A stretch of DNA of 64,000 nt from Pseudeuparius sepicola. Its lineage: Eukaryota > Arthropoda > Insecta > Coleoptera > Anthribidae. A program made the translations under genes and the position numbers. The stretch spans positions 1,864,225 through 1,928,224 of the forward strand of contig OY987308.1 in the NCBI GenBank assembly GCA_963920635.1, read 5' to 3'. Under the pieces are notes generated by a model. That model worked only from the letters and a program-made list of their open reading frames with translations, was not told the origin of the DNA and did no database searches. Positions 32,008 to 42,576 of the stretch are shown here, piece by piece. Numbering within the stretch: position 1 is the first letter of the stretch; each line of letters begins with the position of its first letter.

Positions 32008-32429
32008 TTTTCGACAGTAATAATGATTCACGTATCTATCCTTAACAAGGTCATCGAATAACAGTGCACTAAAATAATTACTCAGTTACACGGTACACTT
32101 AATTTTCTTCACTATTCGTTCACCACTTTTCACTTTTATTCGCTTCGAGTTCGCATGGAACAATACTGTGTCCCTACAATACAAAATAGTTCGGCTGCAA
32201 CTGCGTGTGCCTCTCGTCAAAAGATGGCGCTAGGCGCTACTATTACTACATATATTCAAACGTAATAATAATTTAACTCTTCACTCCTCGTATTTTTTCG
32301 GTATAATATTAGGTAATATTTTGCTTATTTCGGGGGGGGGGGGGGTTGAACCCACGAAACCCCCCCCTTGGCTACGCCCGTGGTCGTAAAAAGTTAAACT
32401 TCAATGCCTTGGTACATAAATAACTATTA

Positions 32430-32612
32430 TTGAACATTAAAACTACGAAAATATCAGCTAACAACAATTATTCAGCTTCAGGATAAAAAATGTTACAGTA
32501 GATGCTCAAAATGATGTCATGGGCATAGTATTTTCAGCCTCTACTGTAACATCTTTTTTATCCTGAAGCTGAATTGTTGTTACCTGATATTTTTGTTGTT
32601 TTAATGTTCAAT
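32430..32612. repeat. Hairpin, ~72-bp arms, 37-nt loop
   Basis: ATTGAACATTAAAACTACGA and TCAGCTTCAGGATAAAAAATG on the left are inverted on the right (CATCTTTTTTATCCTGAAGC and TTTTAATGTTCAAT). Several mismatches and one-base indels. No TSD assigned. Confidence 0.88.
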
Positions 32613-33359
32613 AAAAATAATATTTCAATTGTTTGACGGCCTATGAATTTTTACTTGATTTTCTGTAGTCAGGGGAATGGTATTTGGCATGCAATTATTT
32701 TTTTGTAGGAAAAGTATTGTGTTTTCGAGCAAAAAATGTAGAGGGAAAAAAGTTTCTTAAATAAAAGGGCTACACAAGTCATATTTTTGTTATAGGTAAA
32801 AATGACCCACAAAAAAGTTTGACAAAAAAATTATTAAGGGTTGTTAGTTTTTACCCTTTATTAGGGCAGTGTGTAAATCAATAAAATACCCTAAGGCGTC
32901 TTCCAGTAAGTAGATAACACATACCAAATTTCAATTTTTTAAGTATTAGCGCCGTTATTGAGATATAAATAAAAAAAATTCTTTTGGGTCACCCTGTAGA
33001 CCCGAATAACTTGGCAAGGAAAGGCCAAATCGAAAAATTTTATATGAAAGACCCCCCTTAAAACCACCTGCTGAACACCCTTTATTATTTACTATACATT
33101 CTGACTCGCCCTGTATACACGTCAGGGTAGGTAAAATCGTACTCAGCTTACAGTAAATGCACAGACTAAAAAAGTCATGTTATTCTTTGGCTTTAAAAAA
33201 GTAACACCTGTCACATACAAAAAAAAAAACAAAAAAATGAAATATAGTTTTTTATATAACACGTTTTTAAAAAACCGACTAAAAATTGGGGCGCATGCAA
33301 TATATAGATAATAATAATTATTGATGCATGCGTACTTATGCAAGTCACTATCAATAATT
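32613..33359. other. A+T-rich sequence with repeat ends
   Basis: GGGTCACCCTGTAGACCC (about 32986-33003) and CTCGCCCTGTATACACG (about 33107) are repeat-type ends. A minus-strand 86-codon frame (33143-33403) is poly-aromatic, low-complexity and runs into the next foldback. Confidence 0.35.
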
Positions 33360-34924
33360 GTACAGGGTGTCCCATTTTGGGTGTTTTTGGGTGTTTTTCT
33401 CAAAAATCTCGGTTATTATTAAAGCTAGAGTGTTGCGGTTTTCTCGTCACTGTACTACTTTTTTGAGAGGAATTTGGTGGACCAATCAGATTTTAGATAA
33501 GTTTTATAGTTTCCGCGCATTGGCGCAGGTTTTTGGAAACCTCTCTCCTGGCTACAACTTATATAAACTCCTGGACAAAATTAACGCAACATCATAAATT
33601 TGCCACTTATTTGATGCTATTTTATTTCTGAATTTATGATCCGATTTGAATGATTTTTTTTTGAATTGTAGGTTGGTTCCTTGACAATGTCATAGTTTTC
33701 GCTGTTTATGATAAAAAGTTCATTTTCGATTTATACCGGGTGTAACAAAAATGTTATGTTTTTTTCCGAAAATTCGTATCACCCTGTGGAGTATACTAGC
33801 AACCGAAACATATAGCAGTTGACATTAGACGGTAGGTACATCTTTCTTCAACATTTTCTTTTTTGATTTACTTCAGTATCTCTGTTATTAAAGGAGATAC
33901 ACTGTTTTATATCGTAACATGTTTTTATAGACTTTATTATTCAACACAGTCATTGTTGAATGTTTTCAAGTAGGCTATGGAACTTTTCTGACATTTCAAG
34001 CGATGTGTCAACAGATGTTGTGTTTTAAAGTTACAAAGGTCGAATAAAATTCGCCATACCGATAAAAACTGTTCGGAAACTGCTTATTAAACGTTCGTTG
34101 AATGTGTTGAATAATAAAGTCTATAAAAACATGTTACGATATAAAACAGTGTATCTCCTTTATTAACAGAGATAATGAAGTAAACCAAAAAAGAAAATGT
34201 TGAAGAAAGATGGACCTACCGTCTAATGTCCACTACTATATGTTTCGGTTGCTAGAATTCTCCACAGGGTGATACGAATTTTAGGAAAAAAACATAACAT
34301 TTTTGTTACACCCGGTATAAATCGAAAATGAATTTTTTATCATAAACAGCGAAAACTGTGACATTGTCAAGGAACCAACCTACAATGCAAAAAAAAAACA
34401 TTCAAATCGGATCATAAATCCAGAAAAAAAATAGCATCAAATAAGTGGCACATTTATGATGTTGCGTTAATTTTGTCCAGGAGTTTATATATCGACAAAT
34501 TTAATCAACTATTTTTATAGATTTTTTGGCGTAGAATCGAATGGAACAATTAGTTTTTTGGTAGCGTTAATAGTTTTTGAGATATGAACCAAAGTTTTTT
34601 TTTAATGGAAACCATAGTTCTTATCTCAAAAACTATTGACGCTACCAAAAAACTAATTATTCCATTCGATTCTACGCCAAGAAATCTATAAAAATAGTGT
34701 ATTAAATTTGTCGATATATATAAGTTGTAGCCAGGAGAGAGGTTTCCAAAAAATCGAAAATTTCAGTCCGGCGCCAATGTGCGGAAACTATAAACTGATT
34801 GGTCCACCAAATTCCTCTCAAAAAAGTAGTACAGTGACGTGAAAACCGCAACCCTCTAGCTTTAATAATAGCCAAGATTTTTGAGAAAAACACCCAAAAA
34901 CACACAAAATGGGACACCCTGTAC
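33360..34924. mobile_element. Composite foldback, copy 1: element within element
   Basis: The outer ends are TACAGGGTGTCCCATTTTGG and the inverse AAAATGGGACACCCTGTA, consistent with a CAGGGTG terminus and TA target duplication. Outer arms (33360-33564 plus 34487-34595 on one side of the axis, 34610-34924 on the other) fold around about 34600, with CATAGTTC-TATCTCAAAAAC at the tip. The left arm is split by an inner foldback (33565-34486). Long minus-strand frames (34702-35127) merely read through the arm. Copy 2 at 43843-45396 has the same nested structure. Confidence 0.93.
33565..34486. mobile_element. Inner mariner-like foldback, copy 1 (922 bp)
   Basis: Ends AAACTCCTGGACAAAATTAA and the inverse, flanked on both sides by TATA, fitting a TA target duplication. 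Arms of about 390 bp share CACCCGGTATAAATCG, ACAGGGTGATACGAATTTT and CCTACCGTCTAATGTC (orientation reversed). There is no transposase. TGGACAAAATTAACGCA-type ends are characteristic of Tc1/mariner-related elements as far as I recall. Confidence 0.9.
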
Positions 34925-35384
34925 CTATTGCACTGCATATAATGTTTTCCAATGGGGATTTTTCCAAGGGACACGTACAGTATGAAAAGTGCTTCTAACT
35001 TTGCCCTGAAATTATTGAAGATTCTTATTATTAATGTTATGAAGCTGCCTGGTCTCCAGAAATAAACGTATAGACAATAAAATGTGGTAAAAATATTTAC
35101 AGCGATCATATTTTTCGATCCACACACGCCGTGTCAAGACCCTTATGAAATAAAGATTAGGAGTATGTATTGCGAAAACAATAAATATTCTCCGATCTTG
35201 TGAAATATCGCATATATTTACTAAATTACAATTAATCTATTTATTTTCTTTTATTTAATCATTCTCATATAACGAATAGAAATTATAGAAAACAAATTAT
35301 GCGCTCGCATTCTTTGCATAATTGGATTATGTATTGCAATTTTATATACAGTGTGCTCCAATAAGTTGGAAACATATGGGAAAC
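34925..35384. other. Unassigned A+T-rich sequence
   Basis: No gene recognised. TATACAGTGTGCTCCAATAA at about 35345-35364 is a further repeat end directly left of the hAT MITE. Confidence 0.35.
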
Positions 35385-35899
35385 CAGGGACTCTTTAAAA
35401 TAAGGGGACACACATAGGAAAAGTGAAGCCTTGAGGGGAAGTTTGTTTTCTGTAGACTCCAAGGAGACCACATAAGTGGGCTGGTACAAGGTTATGCTAT
35501 ATGTCAGTGTCCTACTGCCATCAGGTTTTATGTGATAGATAGTGCCATAGATTCTAAAGGAGGCAAAAAAATTCCCATCATAATTCACAATTTTTAAGTT
35601 TTCTAACTTCCAGATACTCAAATGTGAGAATTAAAGAATTTCAACTATAAAATGAATTTGTTTCATTTGACAGTTGCCATATTCTGTAATTGTAGACACA
35701 ACATTGTCAAGTATAATTTTTTAGAAATCATGGAAACCATTATTAATTTTTATTAACAATCAAAGTACCTGTTATATTCATAGATTCTCCAATAAAATGG
35801 CATACTTGGCATCACTGATACCATTAGAATGATGAAAGAATAGGCCTCACTTTGGAAAGTACTCATAATGCTGGGTCGCCTTACTTTAAAGAGTCCCTG
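35385..35899. mobile_element. hAT-type MITE, second copy (515 bp), opposite orientation
   Basis: Begins CAGGGACTCTTTAAAATAAG and ends TTACTTTAAAGAGTCCCTG. Its interior is the reverse complement of 16649-17183, with small indels. The flanking octamers (TGGGAAAC and AACAGAGT) do not match, so this copy was probably moved or trimmed by recombination. The region homologous to the 16968-17150 frame is open on the minus strand and shares KPDGS-TLTY and QPTYVVSLE with it. Confidence 0.88.
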
Positions 35900-36071
35900 A
35901 ACAGAGTATAGTTTCGAGATCCCCATACTGATAGTAAAAAAAACTCACCCTGTATACATGATCACATGGTACATTCGATGAATTGATACAAGGTAGTTAC
36001 ACGTTAATACGTGCGGACGCAAAGGCGTTCAACCGACAACGTTGCAATAATTACCCCTAGATTGCCTGAAT
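35900..36071. repeat. Fragment of the GATCTCGGAAAC repeat plus unique bases
   Basis: 35910-35956 is the reverse complement of the TACAGGGTGAGTTTTTTT...GGGGATCTCG block found in the 394-bp array. The rest is not recognised. Confidence 0.6.
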
Positions 36072-36524
36072 CACGATACACTTACCCACGGTATGTCACT
36101 AACGAATCCGAAAACAAGGCAACTCTGCGCATCTACGTCAGTTGCGAATCACGAATTCTAAATAATGCAGCGGCTGCGGTTGTGTTTTACGATTTTTTAT
36201 AGTTTGCAGTTTAATGTGTCAAGAAAAAAAGTGTAAACAACTGACTGATCTTCAGTCCAGCTCGACAGTGCTTTGAAATAGGCCAAAAATGCCGGGATGT
36301 GCAGCCAGCGTATCAAATTAAATGTGTTTTTTATCAACAGAATATTCATTCATTTATCTAGTAATAAATTCTACATATTTTTAACAACATTTATTTAAAA
36401 GAAATAAGCAAAAACCCATAAAAAAGTATCTATTGCTGTGTAAAACATATGGAGCAATTTAAATTATGATTCGCAACTGACGTCACAAGATGCGCAATGA
36501 CATACCGTGGGTAAGTCTATCGTG
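36072..36524. mobile_element. MITE with CACGATACACTTACCCACGG ends, ~8-bp TSD
   Basis: Ends are CACGATACACTTACCCACGG with its inverse. The inverted similarity extends inward through GCGCATCT and TGACGTCAGTTGCGAATCA. Flanks GCCTGAAT (36064-36071) and GCCTGATT (36525-36532) match at 7 of 8. A larger relative with the same ends and a similar 7-of-8 duplication is at 57540-59264. The superfamily is not certain: an 8-bp duplication fits hAT or P. Confidence 0.87.
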
Positions 36525-36536
36525 GCCTGATTAATA

Positions 36537-36893
36537 GTGGAAAATCTGATAACCCTGCCCACGGACATTGGTGGCTTTTTTCGCAAAAGTCATTCGACAA
36601 CCTCGAATAGAGCCGTTCTAAAAATCGAAGAAGGTGGTAAATCTCTTAATTGGGTGTCGTACTTTCCTCCGGTACCAAAAAGAACCTCGAAAATCCGATA
36701 TCTAAGAGAAATTCCCGATTATCGATTAATCACTTTCGAGAAACGGGACGGCTGTAGAATCAACGAAACCGACGGAAAATCCCCTGAAACCACTATTGGA
36801 AATTGCTTGTTTTTTTCACATTTCTCGATTTTTCGGGGGCCCGGGAAGCATCAGAACCTCACCCGAGGACTCCAGGGAAGCTTTAAAAATTGA
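36537..36893 (+). other. Compositionally distinct open frame (118 codons), unassigned
   Basis: The frame is open from a TGA at 36528 to 36893, and its first start is GTG. The DNA is visibly richer in C/G than its neighbours, with TTTTTCGGGGGCCCGGGAAG (about 36830) near its end. The translation is mixed and hydrophilic (KIRYLREIPDYRLITFEKRD) with no domain I recognise. AAATAAACC and GTGTAATAAACC polyadenylation-like motifs follow by 36950. An exon of a host gene and the leader or LTR of a retroelement are both possible. No LTR partner is visible in this window. Confidence 0.25.
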
Positions 36894-37225
36894 AATAAAC
36901 CAAAGATTTGGTTCGCGGTTAAGATAAATAAGTGTAATAAACCAATGTAAAAAACCACTACGAGATTCTTCTATAATAACACAATTATTATACTTTGATA
37001 TTATACCTTATTTAACTAATATCACTTTGACAATCAAAGAAATCCGCGTAACTTCACGTTTCGTGAATCTCAAAACACCAAGAAACTGTGTAAGCGGGTC
37101 GGTACGAGGGAATGTAGGGGAAGTTGTTGATTTGAGAACTCGTGTTGGCAACGTTGCCGCACTTACCCGAAATTCTTGATTTCTTGCTTATTTCTCATGC
37201 CTAATTATATTTTGACAACTTAATA
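36894..37225. other. Unassigned sequence downstream of the C/G-richer frame
   Basis: Contains AATAAACC near its start and a moderately G+C-rich stretch, 37080-37170 (AAGCGGGTCGGTACGAGGGA). No repeat partner or gene recognised. Confidence 0.35.
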
Positions 37226-37393
37226 TTATTGACCGTTGAACTCAAAGGTAGGCGACCTTTTATAATAGTCTACTCTAGCGTCTGTCTTCACTGAATTAAT
37301 TTCTTGTAGTGTTTCGATATTGTACAGGCGCCTGTAAAATAATATGAACATACCACACACAAAAGAAAGCAATAACAAAATTTGTACAGGCAT
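37226..37393 (-). CDS. Candidate 55-aa single-pass membrane micropeptide
   Basis: ATG at 37393 (context GAGATATGC, purine at -3) opens MPVQILLLLSFVCGMFILFY, a hydrophobic segment of about 18 residues. It is followed by RRL and a polar tail (NIETLQEINSVKTDARVDYY, ending FEFNGQ) before TAA. The layout of short lumenal N-terminus, helix, positive residues and cytosolic tail is that of a small signal-anchor protein. The frame continues open upstream to 37447 without an ATG. The same DNA contains a good splice donor (GC-GTAAGAG, about 37399) and acceptor (TATTATTTTACAG, about 37331), so the reading could instead be an intron with flanking exons of a larger gene. No family is recognised. Confidence 0.25.
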   Translation of the reverse strand: MPVQILLLLSFVCGMFILFYRRLYNIETLQEINSVKTDARVDYYKRSPTFEFNGQ

Positions 37394-37505
37394 ATCTCTT
37401 ACGCAATAGTTGACAGACCTGTGGGATGAAGACTGATGGTAACACAATGATTAATGGCAGACATAGCAATAAATATTCGGGAAAAGTCAAAGACGTCGCT
37501 GACAC

Positions 37506-37702
37506 TTGGCGATTACGTAATATTTAAATTTGCCGTTAAGGTACCTACTGATTTTAAGTATGCAAATTAAAACATCAGTTCCCTATGCGGCTAATGACTA
37601 CTAAAGACTACTAAAGACTAATGCTGGGTTTGAGTGAATTTTGTTAAGAATTCAACCAATGAAATGACATAATTTTTCAAATATCAACCAATCAGGTGAT
37701 GA
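37506..37702. other. Unassigned, with short ACTACTAAAG tandem
   Basis: GACTACTAAAGACTACTAAA is a small direct duplication at about 37597-37616. No gene recognised. Confidence 0.35.
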
Positions 37703-38568
37703 TTTCAGCGATTATTTCCCTCACACTGCTTGCATCCAATAAGGTAGCTCCTTCCATAAAAATCCAACCAATCATATGCCACTTATGCAAATTATCGCGG
37801 TAATTGCACTTGTGCAAATTACCACTTCGTTGCTTAGCAACCGCGAATCTGTTGGATACAAACACGTACCTACTTCTTAAAGTTTGTGTGTTTCACACTG
37901 TTCTAAATTATGCAGCTTATAAATTATGTTGCGCTACTATTAAGCATTGTATCAACGAATTTATATAACTTTTACATTGCTAAATTTTTGTTATTGGACC
38001 TCCGTCTCCGTTTAAATTTATGACACATTCAGAAAATAAACCAACGCTGACAGGGTGTAGGTATAATCGCATTCGCCTTGGATATCCAAGCGTCATGTTT
38101 GTTTACTCCAACGCTACAGTCGAATATGTCAATAAACTCGTTCAAAATGAATCGTTTTGGAAATGTAAACATAGAAAAAATTAATACAAAAATTATTAAA
38201 TCGTGTTCGAGAAATAATCTTGACAAATACCACTCGTGCCGGAAATTTTTCTAGATAATTTTATTCTCAAGCCCTATTTTGCCCATTAGCAAAACAACTC
38301 GTACAAATTGGGCTTTTATTTTCAGAGATAAAATCCCTCGAGCTTCGCTCTCGGGATTTTATCAGAAAATAAAAGAACAATTTATACTCGTGATCTTTCT
38401 AGGCAAAATAGCGCTTTCGAAAAAATGATCGATAAAATGTCCGGCACTTGTGATATTACATACGTTAATTTGCACAAGTGCAATTATCGCTAGCAGAGGC
38501 ATGTGATTGGTTGGATTTTTATGGAAGGAGCTACCTTATTGGATGCAAGCAGTATGAGGGAAATAATC
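37703..38568. repeat. Inverted repeat enclosing a small MITE
   Basis: 37703-37830 (TTGCATCCAATAAGGTAGCT, TTGCACTTGTGCAAATTA) is inverted at 38461-38568 (AGCTACCTTATTGGATGCAA and so on), with the expected order. The ~630-bp centre contains the MITE at 38231-38452. CCAATCATATGCC against GGCATGTGATTGG shows a few substitutions. Confidence 0.85.
38231..38452. mobile_element. 222-bp palindromic MITE with a central GATAAAATCCC hairpin
   Basis: Ends CACTCGTGCCGGAA and its approximate inverse (GTCCGGCACTTGTG). The centre is GATAAAATCCCTCGAGCTTC-GCTCTCGGGATTTTATC with flanking TTTTATTTTC/GAAAATAAAAG (38317-38375). Confidence 0.82.
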
Positions 38569-38994
38569 CATGAAAATATGGTTGCTGTCTGAAAGAGATT
38601 TTGACAATAGAAAACAAAATTCAGCATACGCTACTCACCTGATAGACAACAATCATATTTTTAAAGATAATTTTTATATTTTACACATTGATTGAAAATA
38701 AAAGAGAATATTTCTATGGCCCTGGAACCTCGTCTGTGCTATCAATTCCTTTTGAACACAGTATATTGGAGAAGATAGAAGGAAGAATAAATGGGGAAAG
38801 AATAATTGCAGTTTTGTGTGTCTAATTTAGGGCGCCTTGTGAATTTATAGAGAAAGTCATGGCTTATTAGATAGGTACTTAGAAAAAACGAAATTTTTTG
38901 CGATTTATTCTAATCCATTTAGCTTCCTTGTTTCTGATTTTAGATAAAAAGTGTAAATACAAAAGTTGGTGGGAATTGTGTAAGGTCAATAAAA
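38569..38994. repeat. Fragment of the GATCTCGGAAAC repeat in unassigned sequence
   Basis: 38763-38990 follows 9354-9560 in order: AGATAGAAGGAAG, AATGGGGAAAGAAT, GCGATTTA-TCTAAT, TTTAGATAAAAAGTGTA. The first ~190 bp are unassigned. Confidence 0.65.
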
Positions 38995-40310
38995 TTGTAC
39001 AAACAGATTTCTAATATATTTTTCGTTTTTGAGTTATTTTGAAAGAAGCAAAATTTTGCGTTTTCGATTTTATTTTTTTTCTGAAGTTATCAGAGATAGG
39101 AAAAAAAGAAAAACCACCTTCTTATGGCACTTTTTAATGGGCTTTAAGATGGCGTTTTGAGATTTGTTCTACAACATTTCGTTTTTGAGAAACCATCTTC
39201 AACTTTATTTTTTTAAATACGGACCTGGATTTGTTTGCAGATTTTGAAAGCACTTTTCGTTGCAAATATCACGAAATATTTTTTAAATGTTTTGAGACAA
39301 TTATACTGAAAATTCCTTTTTTCCACTCATTTTTTTTCTATTGCGGCCCTGTATTTAAAAATAAGAAGTCTAAATATTAATCAGTATTATTTTCAACAAT
39401 TTAACTTACCGTTTATTTTTTCTTCGAAAACTTAATATTTTTAAATACGGCCCTGTCTGGTTAGTGCTTTCCTCTGTTGTTGTACAGCAAACAGTGTCGC
39501 ATTGTGTTTTGGAGTAAATTCTTCGCTTTTTCTAATTGTGAGAAGAAAGCTTTAAGCCAATGAAACCAATAACTTTTGCCATTTATTAATAATTGCAACA
39601 ATACATTCGTTTGGCCTCTACACTATTTATGTGACACAAGTTAATATAACATGCTAACATGTTAAATTTGTCATTTTTGAAAAAGCACCCTCCATTTCTG
39701 AGAATACAAATTATTAACTAAATGATACAGTGGGAGTTATGACAAATGGCAAGGGGTTGGTTTCGTTGTTTCAAAGCCTTCTATAGGTGGAGGATTTTTA
39801 TTTATTTTTTTATTATCGTATGTGACTTTTGCCGTCCATTTTTGGGTTCTTCGATTGAAATATAAGTTGTAAGTTAAATTGTTGACAATACTGATTAATA
39901 TTATTTAGACTTCTTATTATTAAATACAGGGCCGGCATTAAAAAAATGAATGGAAAAAAAGGAATTTTCAGTATAATTGTCTCAAAACATTTTAAAAATA
40001 TTTCGTGTCATACATCATGGTATTTGCAATGAAAAGTATATTCAAAATCTGCAAAAAATCCAGGTCCGTATTTAAAAACATAAAGTTCAAGATGGTTTCT
40101 CAAAAACGAAATGTTGCAGAACAAATCTAAAAACGCCGTCTTAAAGCCCGTTAAAAAGTGCCATAAGAAAGTGTTTTTCTTTTTTTCTATCTGTGATAAC
40201 AACCTCAGAAAAAAATAAATTCGAAAACGCAAAATTTTACTTTTTTTTTAAATAACTCAAAAACGAAAAAAGATATTAGAAATCTGTTTGTACCATTTTA
40301 TTGACCTTAA
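38995..40310. repeat. Inverted pair of a dispersed repeat
   Basis: 38995-39420 (direct) and 39715-40310 (inverted) carry the same blocks: ACAAACAGATTTCTAATAT, TTATGGCACTTTTTAA, GAGAAACCATCTTCAACTTT, TTTTGAGACAATTATACTGA. The inverted copy extends further, to TGGGAGTTATGACAAATGGC, as does the direct copy at 25520-26125. The ~290-bp spacer 39421-39714 has no recognised feature. Confidence 0.87.
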
Positions 40311-40726
40311 AATTGCGCAACTTTTTCCCCATTTAACCGTTGTTCTATCTCTCACAGTTTGCAAGATCCCCATGCTGTTCATTCTTATCTGGGACACATT
40401 GTATAGGGTATACCCGCAAAAGTTTCATTTACGAAAAAATTAACATAAAAAATGTCGAAGTTTCAAGCTCGAATATTTTCCAAACGCTTGAAACAAACAT
40501 ACTACATCATTGAAATTGTGACATTGAGCAGATTTCAAATATCTAAATATGCTCCGTTTAAAAAAACGTACGTTTAGTTTGGCACTGCTTTTCTGAACAC
40601 CCTGTATAAAACTAAATAAACGCTTGAAAAAGCTTGCTTTAACTTCTATTACTTTTATCTGAAACTTTTTCCTAACCTCAAAAATATAGAAAATGAGGGG
40701 GTGTAAAAATATACGTGATCACATGG
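40311..40726. repeat. Two truncated dispersed repeats
   Basis: 40325-40400 is the reverse complement of the TACAGGGTGAG-GGGGATCT block, with an altered end (GGGACACATTGTATAGG). 40480-40715 matches the right half of the 12955-13368 foldback, from GAATATTTTCCAAACGCTTG to CTGAACACCCTGTATAAAAC and GAGGGGGTGTAAAAAT. Confidence 0.75.
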
Positions 40727-41185
40727 TATAGTATAAATGAACTCACTTGGAACATTATACAAATTTTATTTAAATGCTCTAAAAAAGAATAGAATAAACT
40801 TTGAAATAATTCAAACCAAAGCAAACCAATAATTTTGTTACACACAAAACAACACCACACAAAAATCTATACACAAAACCAAAATCCTTAAAATATAGCG
40901 CAATCCTTATTTCCGTGCACGGCACTGATTGTACTGGCCTAACTGGCCCACGTAGACACCTGCTCCGTGGATCTCGGAAACGCCGACCAATCAAATCGCT
41001 ACGCTCGCTTTCTTATCGGCCGCCTCCTTGACTAGGTCGACGTCGACCGCATAAAAACCTTTGAATTTTATATGGGTGATTTCTGCAAGTCTGGTATTTT
41101 GACCAGTAGCAGAGCGTGGTAAATGCTATGAAATAGATCGCGCCCCGTATATCACTGTGTTCCAAGTGAGTTCATTTATACTATA
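40727..41185. mobile_element. 459-bp MITE with TATAGTATAAATGAACTCAC ends
   Basis: The ~28-bp ends (…CACTTGGAACA) are perfect inverted repeats, and TA duplications fit a Tc1/mariner-type insertion. The interior is split: A+T-rich at the left, G+C-rich around 40915-41050 (CCGTGCACGGCAC, GGTCGACGTCGACCG palindromes). It is single-copy in this window. Confidence 0.85.
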
Positions 41186-41907
41186 AAAGAAATTAAATAA
41201 TCTCAGTAGAGGTAGAGAGTCATTTTAACCACGCACTTTGAAAGTTCATTCGCTTTTACAAAGTCCGATGTCCGATCCCATCAGTGTTGATAATTGAAGA
41301 ATAATGGGGGCCATAAGAAACCAAACACAGGTGGTAATTGGAGAAAGCATCCCACTGTGTTTGTCTAGGTGAAAACGATTAATTTTAATTCCGTCAGGTT
41401 TTTTTTGTCTAGTTTGGTAGAAATTTCGGAACTTGCCATGCGGTCATTTTACAAAAACTGCCAACGTATTTTGAAAAGGTAATAATAACGATAATTCAAA
41501 ATGTGAAATAGCCGTCAAGTTATAGAATAACGGCCATGGCAGTGGCGGTGAGATGTAGTAGTCAACAGACAAAAAAAGATTTTCGAAAATGCTCTACACG
41601 ACGAACTTATTGAAAATGTGTTAGAAAAAAAAACGAACTTGGAGTTTTCACTTTCGATTTGAATTTGGAGGCCATTTACGCGGAAACGGTTAGAGCTAAG
41701 ACATTCTGCGTGGCGCCAATCGACGCAGCGCCTCGAGATGTATAAAATAATGTGAAATCAGACCCCTGGAAAAATCCCTGAGCGCGTGGCGAATATTTCC
41801 CCCAGATTCTTAGGGGTTCAACCCCTTTGGAGACTGAAATTTGACGATTTCGGTTTGACCCGTAGATGTCGGAAATAAGGGTTAAAAAAAGTATTGGTAA
41901 GCAAAAG
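41186..41907. other. Unassigned sequence upstream of hAT copy E
   Basis: Mixed composition with a G+C-richer part at 41660-41830 (GTGGCGCCAATCGACGCAGC). No repeat partner or domain was recognised. The 95-codon minus-strand frame running into copy E reads through the hAT terminus and is not supported. Confidence 0.35.
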
Positions 41908-42164
41908 CACGGGCGTAGCCAAGGGGGGGGTTTCGGGGGTTCAAACCCCCCCGAAATAAGCAAAATATTACCTAATATTATACCGAAAAAATACGAGGAG
42001 TGAAGAGTTAAATTATTATTACGTTTGAATATATGTAGTAATAGTAGCGCCTAGCGCCATCTTTTGACGAGAGGCAGACGCAGTTGCAGCCGAACTATTT
42101 TGTATTGTAGGGACACTTTGCGTTGTTTCTCGATTATTCGCCACGCCCCTCGGTCGAAATGAGC

Positions 42165-42220
42165 GGAACTTTGTGGAAGTTCGTGGAAGTTTCTGGACGG
42201 CTACTGGGCTGCTATATAAG
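42165..42220 (+). promoter_or_regulatory. Heat-shock-element array plus TATA box of hAT copy E
   Basis: Same as the copy B array base for base over the modules: GAA at 42166, then triplets every 5 bp to GAC at 42196, and TATATAAG at 42213-42220. Keeping the array unchanged in two insertions 13 kb apart shows it belonged to the element that was amplified. Confidence 0.6.
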
Positions 42221-42408
42221 CGGCGCCGCGGCGCGTGACCGCGCTTACGGCAGTATTGTTCCATGCGAACTCGAAGCGAATAAAAGTGAAAAGTGGTGAA
42301 CGAACAGTGAAGAGAATTAAGTGTACCGTGTAAGTGAGTAATTTTAGTGCACTGTTATTCGATGACCTTGTTAAGGATAGATACGTGAATCATTATTACT
42401 GTCGAAAA

Positions 42409-42576
42409 ATGGAGGGGAAAAAAAGGAAGGGTGATAAACTTAAAGGTATGGACTACTGGAAAAAGTGGTGTAGTCAAGGTCAAGGGGTTTCTAATAAAGA
42501 AACAAATTTGGATTTAGCTATCAAAGCTTCAGCTACCTTGCATGCTGATAAGAAGACTGCCTACCCCGAAATCTAG
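42409..42576 (+). CDS. hAT copy E, N-terminal transposase fragment (55 aa)
   Basis: ATG 42409. MEGKKRKGDKLKGMDYWKKW, as in copy D. It lies downstream of a complete promoter region, so with copy B this is one of the two fragments most likely to be transcribed. A GTGTAAGTGAGT donor-like sequence at about 42328 suggests the parental gene had an intron in the leader. Confidence 0.6.
   Translation: MEGKKRKGDKLKGMDYWKKWCSQGQGVSNKETNLDLAIKASATLHADKKTAYPEI

Larger units (their letters stand above)
31384..32382 (-). mobile_element. hAT element copy D (999 bp), no matching TSD
   Basis: Ends CACGGGCGTAGCCAGG and CTTGGCTACGCCCGTG are intact, but the flanking octamers (GAATAGGT and GTCGTAAA) do not match, unlike copies A, B and E. 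This suggests recombination or deletion at one side after insertion. The 5' region has a larger deletion than copy A: CAATACTG joins directly to TGTCCCTAC, removing the G+C-rich start region, TATA box and heat-shock-element array. Confidence 0.95.

Noticed and set aside
34702..35127. 141-codon minus-strand frame, longest in the window
   Set aside because: Runs from flanking DNA through the outer-foldback arm. The same arm elsewhere (43843-45396, 46030-46383) gives shorter broken frames.
41676..41963. 95-codon frame with a proline-rich start
   Set aside because: Its start is simply the hAT terminus and C-run read on the opposite strand, a known kind of artefact.
28638..42264. Identical 81-codon minus-strand ATG frames (28638-28883 and 42019-42264) over the hAT promoter region
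   Set aside because: They are antisense to the promoter and leader and are lost in copies A and D. Identity follows from the young age of the element. No recognised domain.
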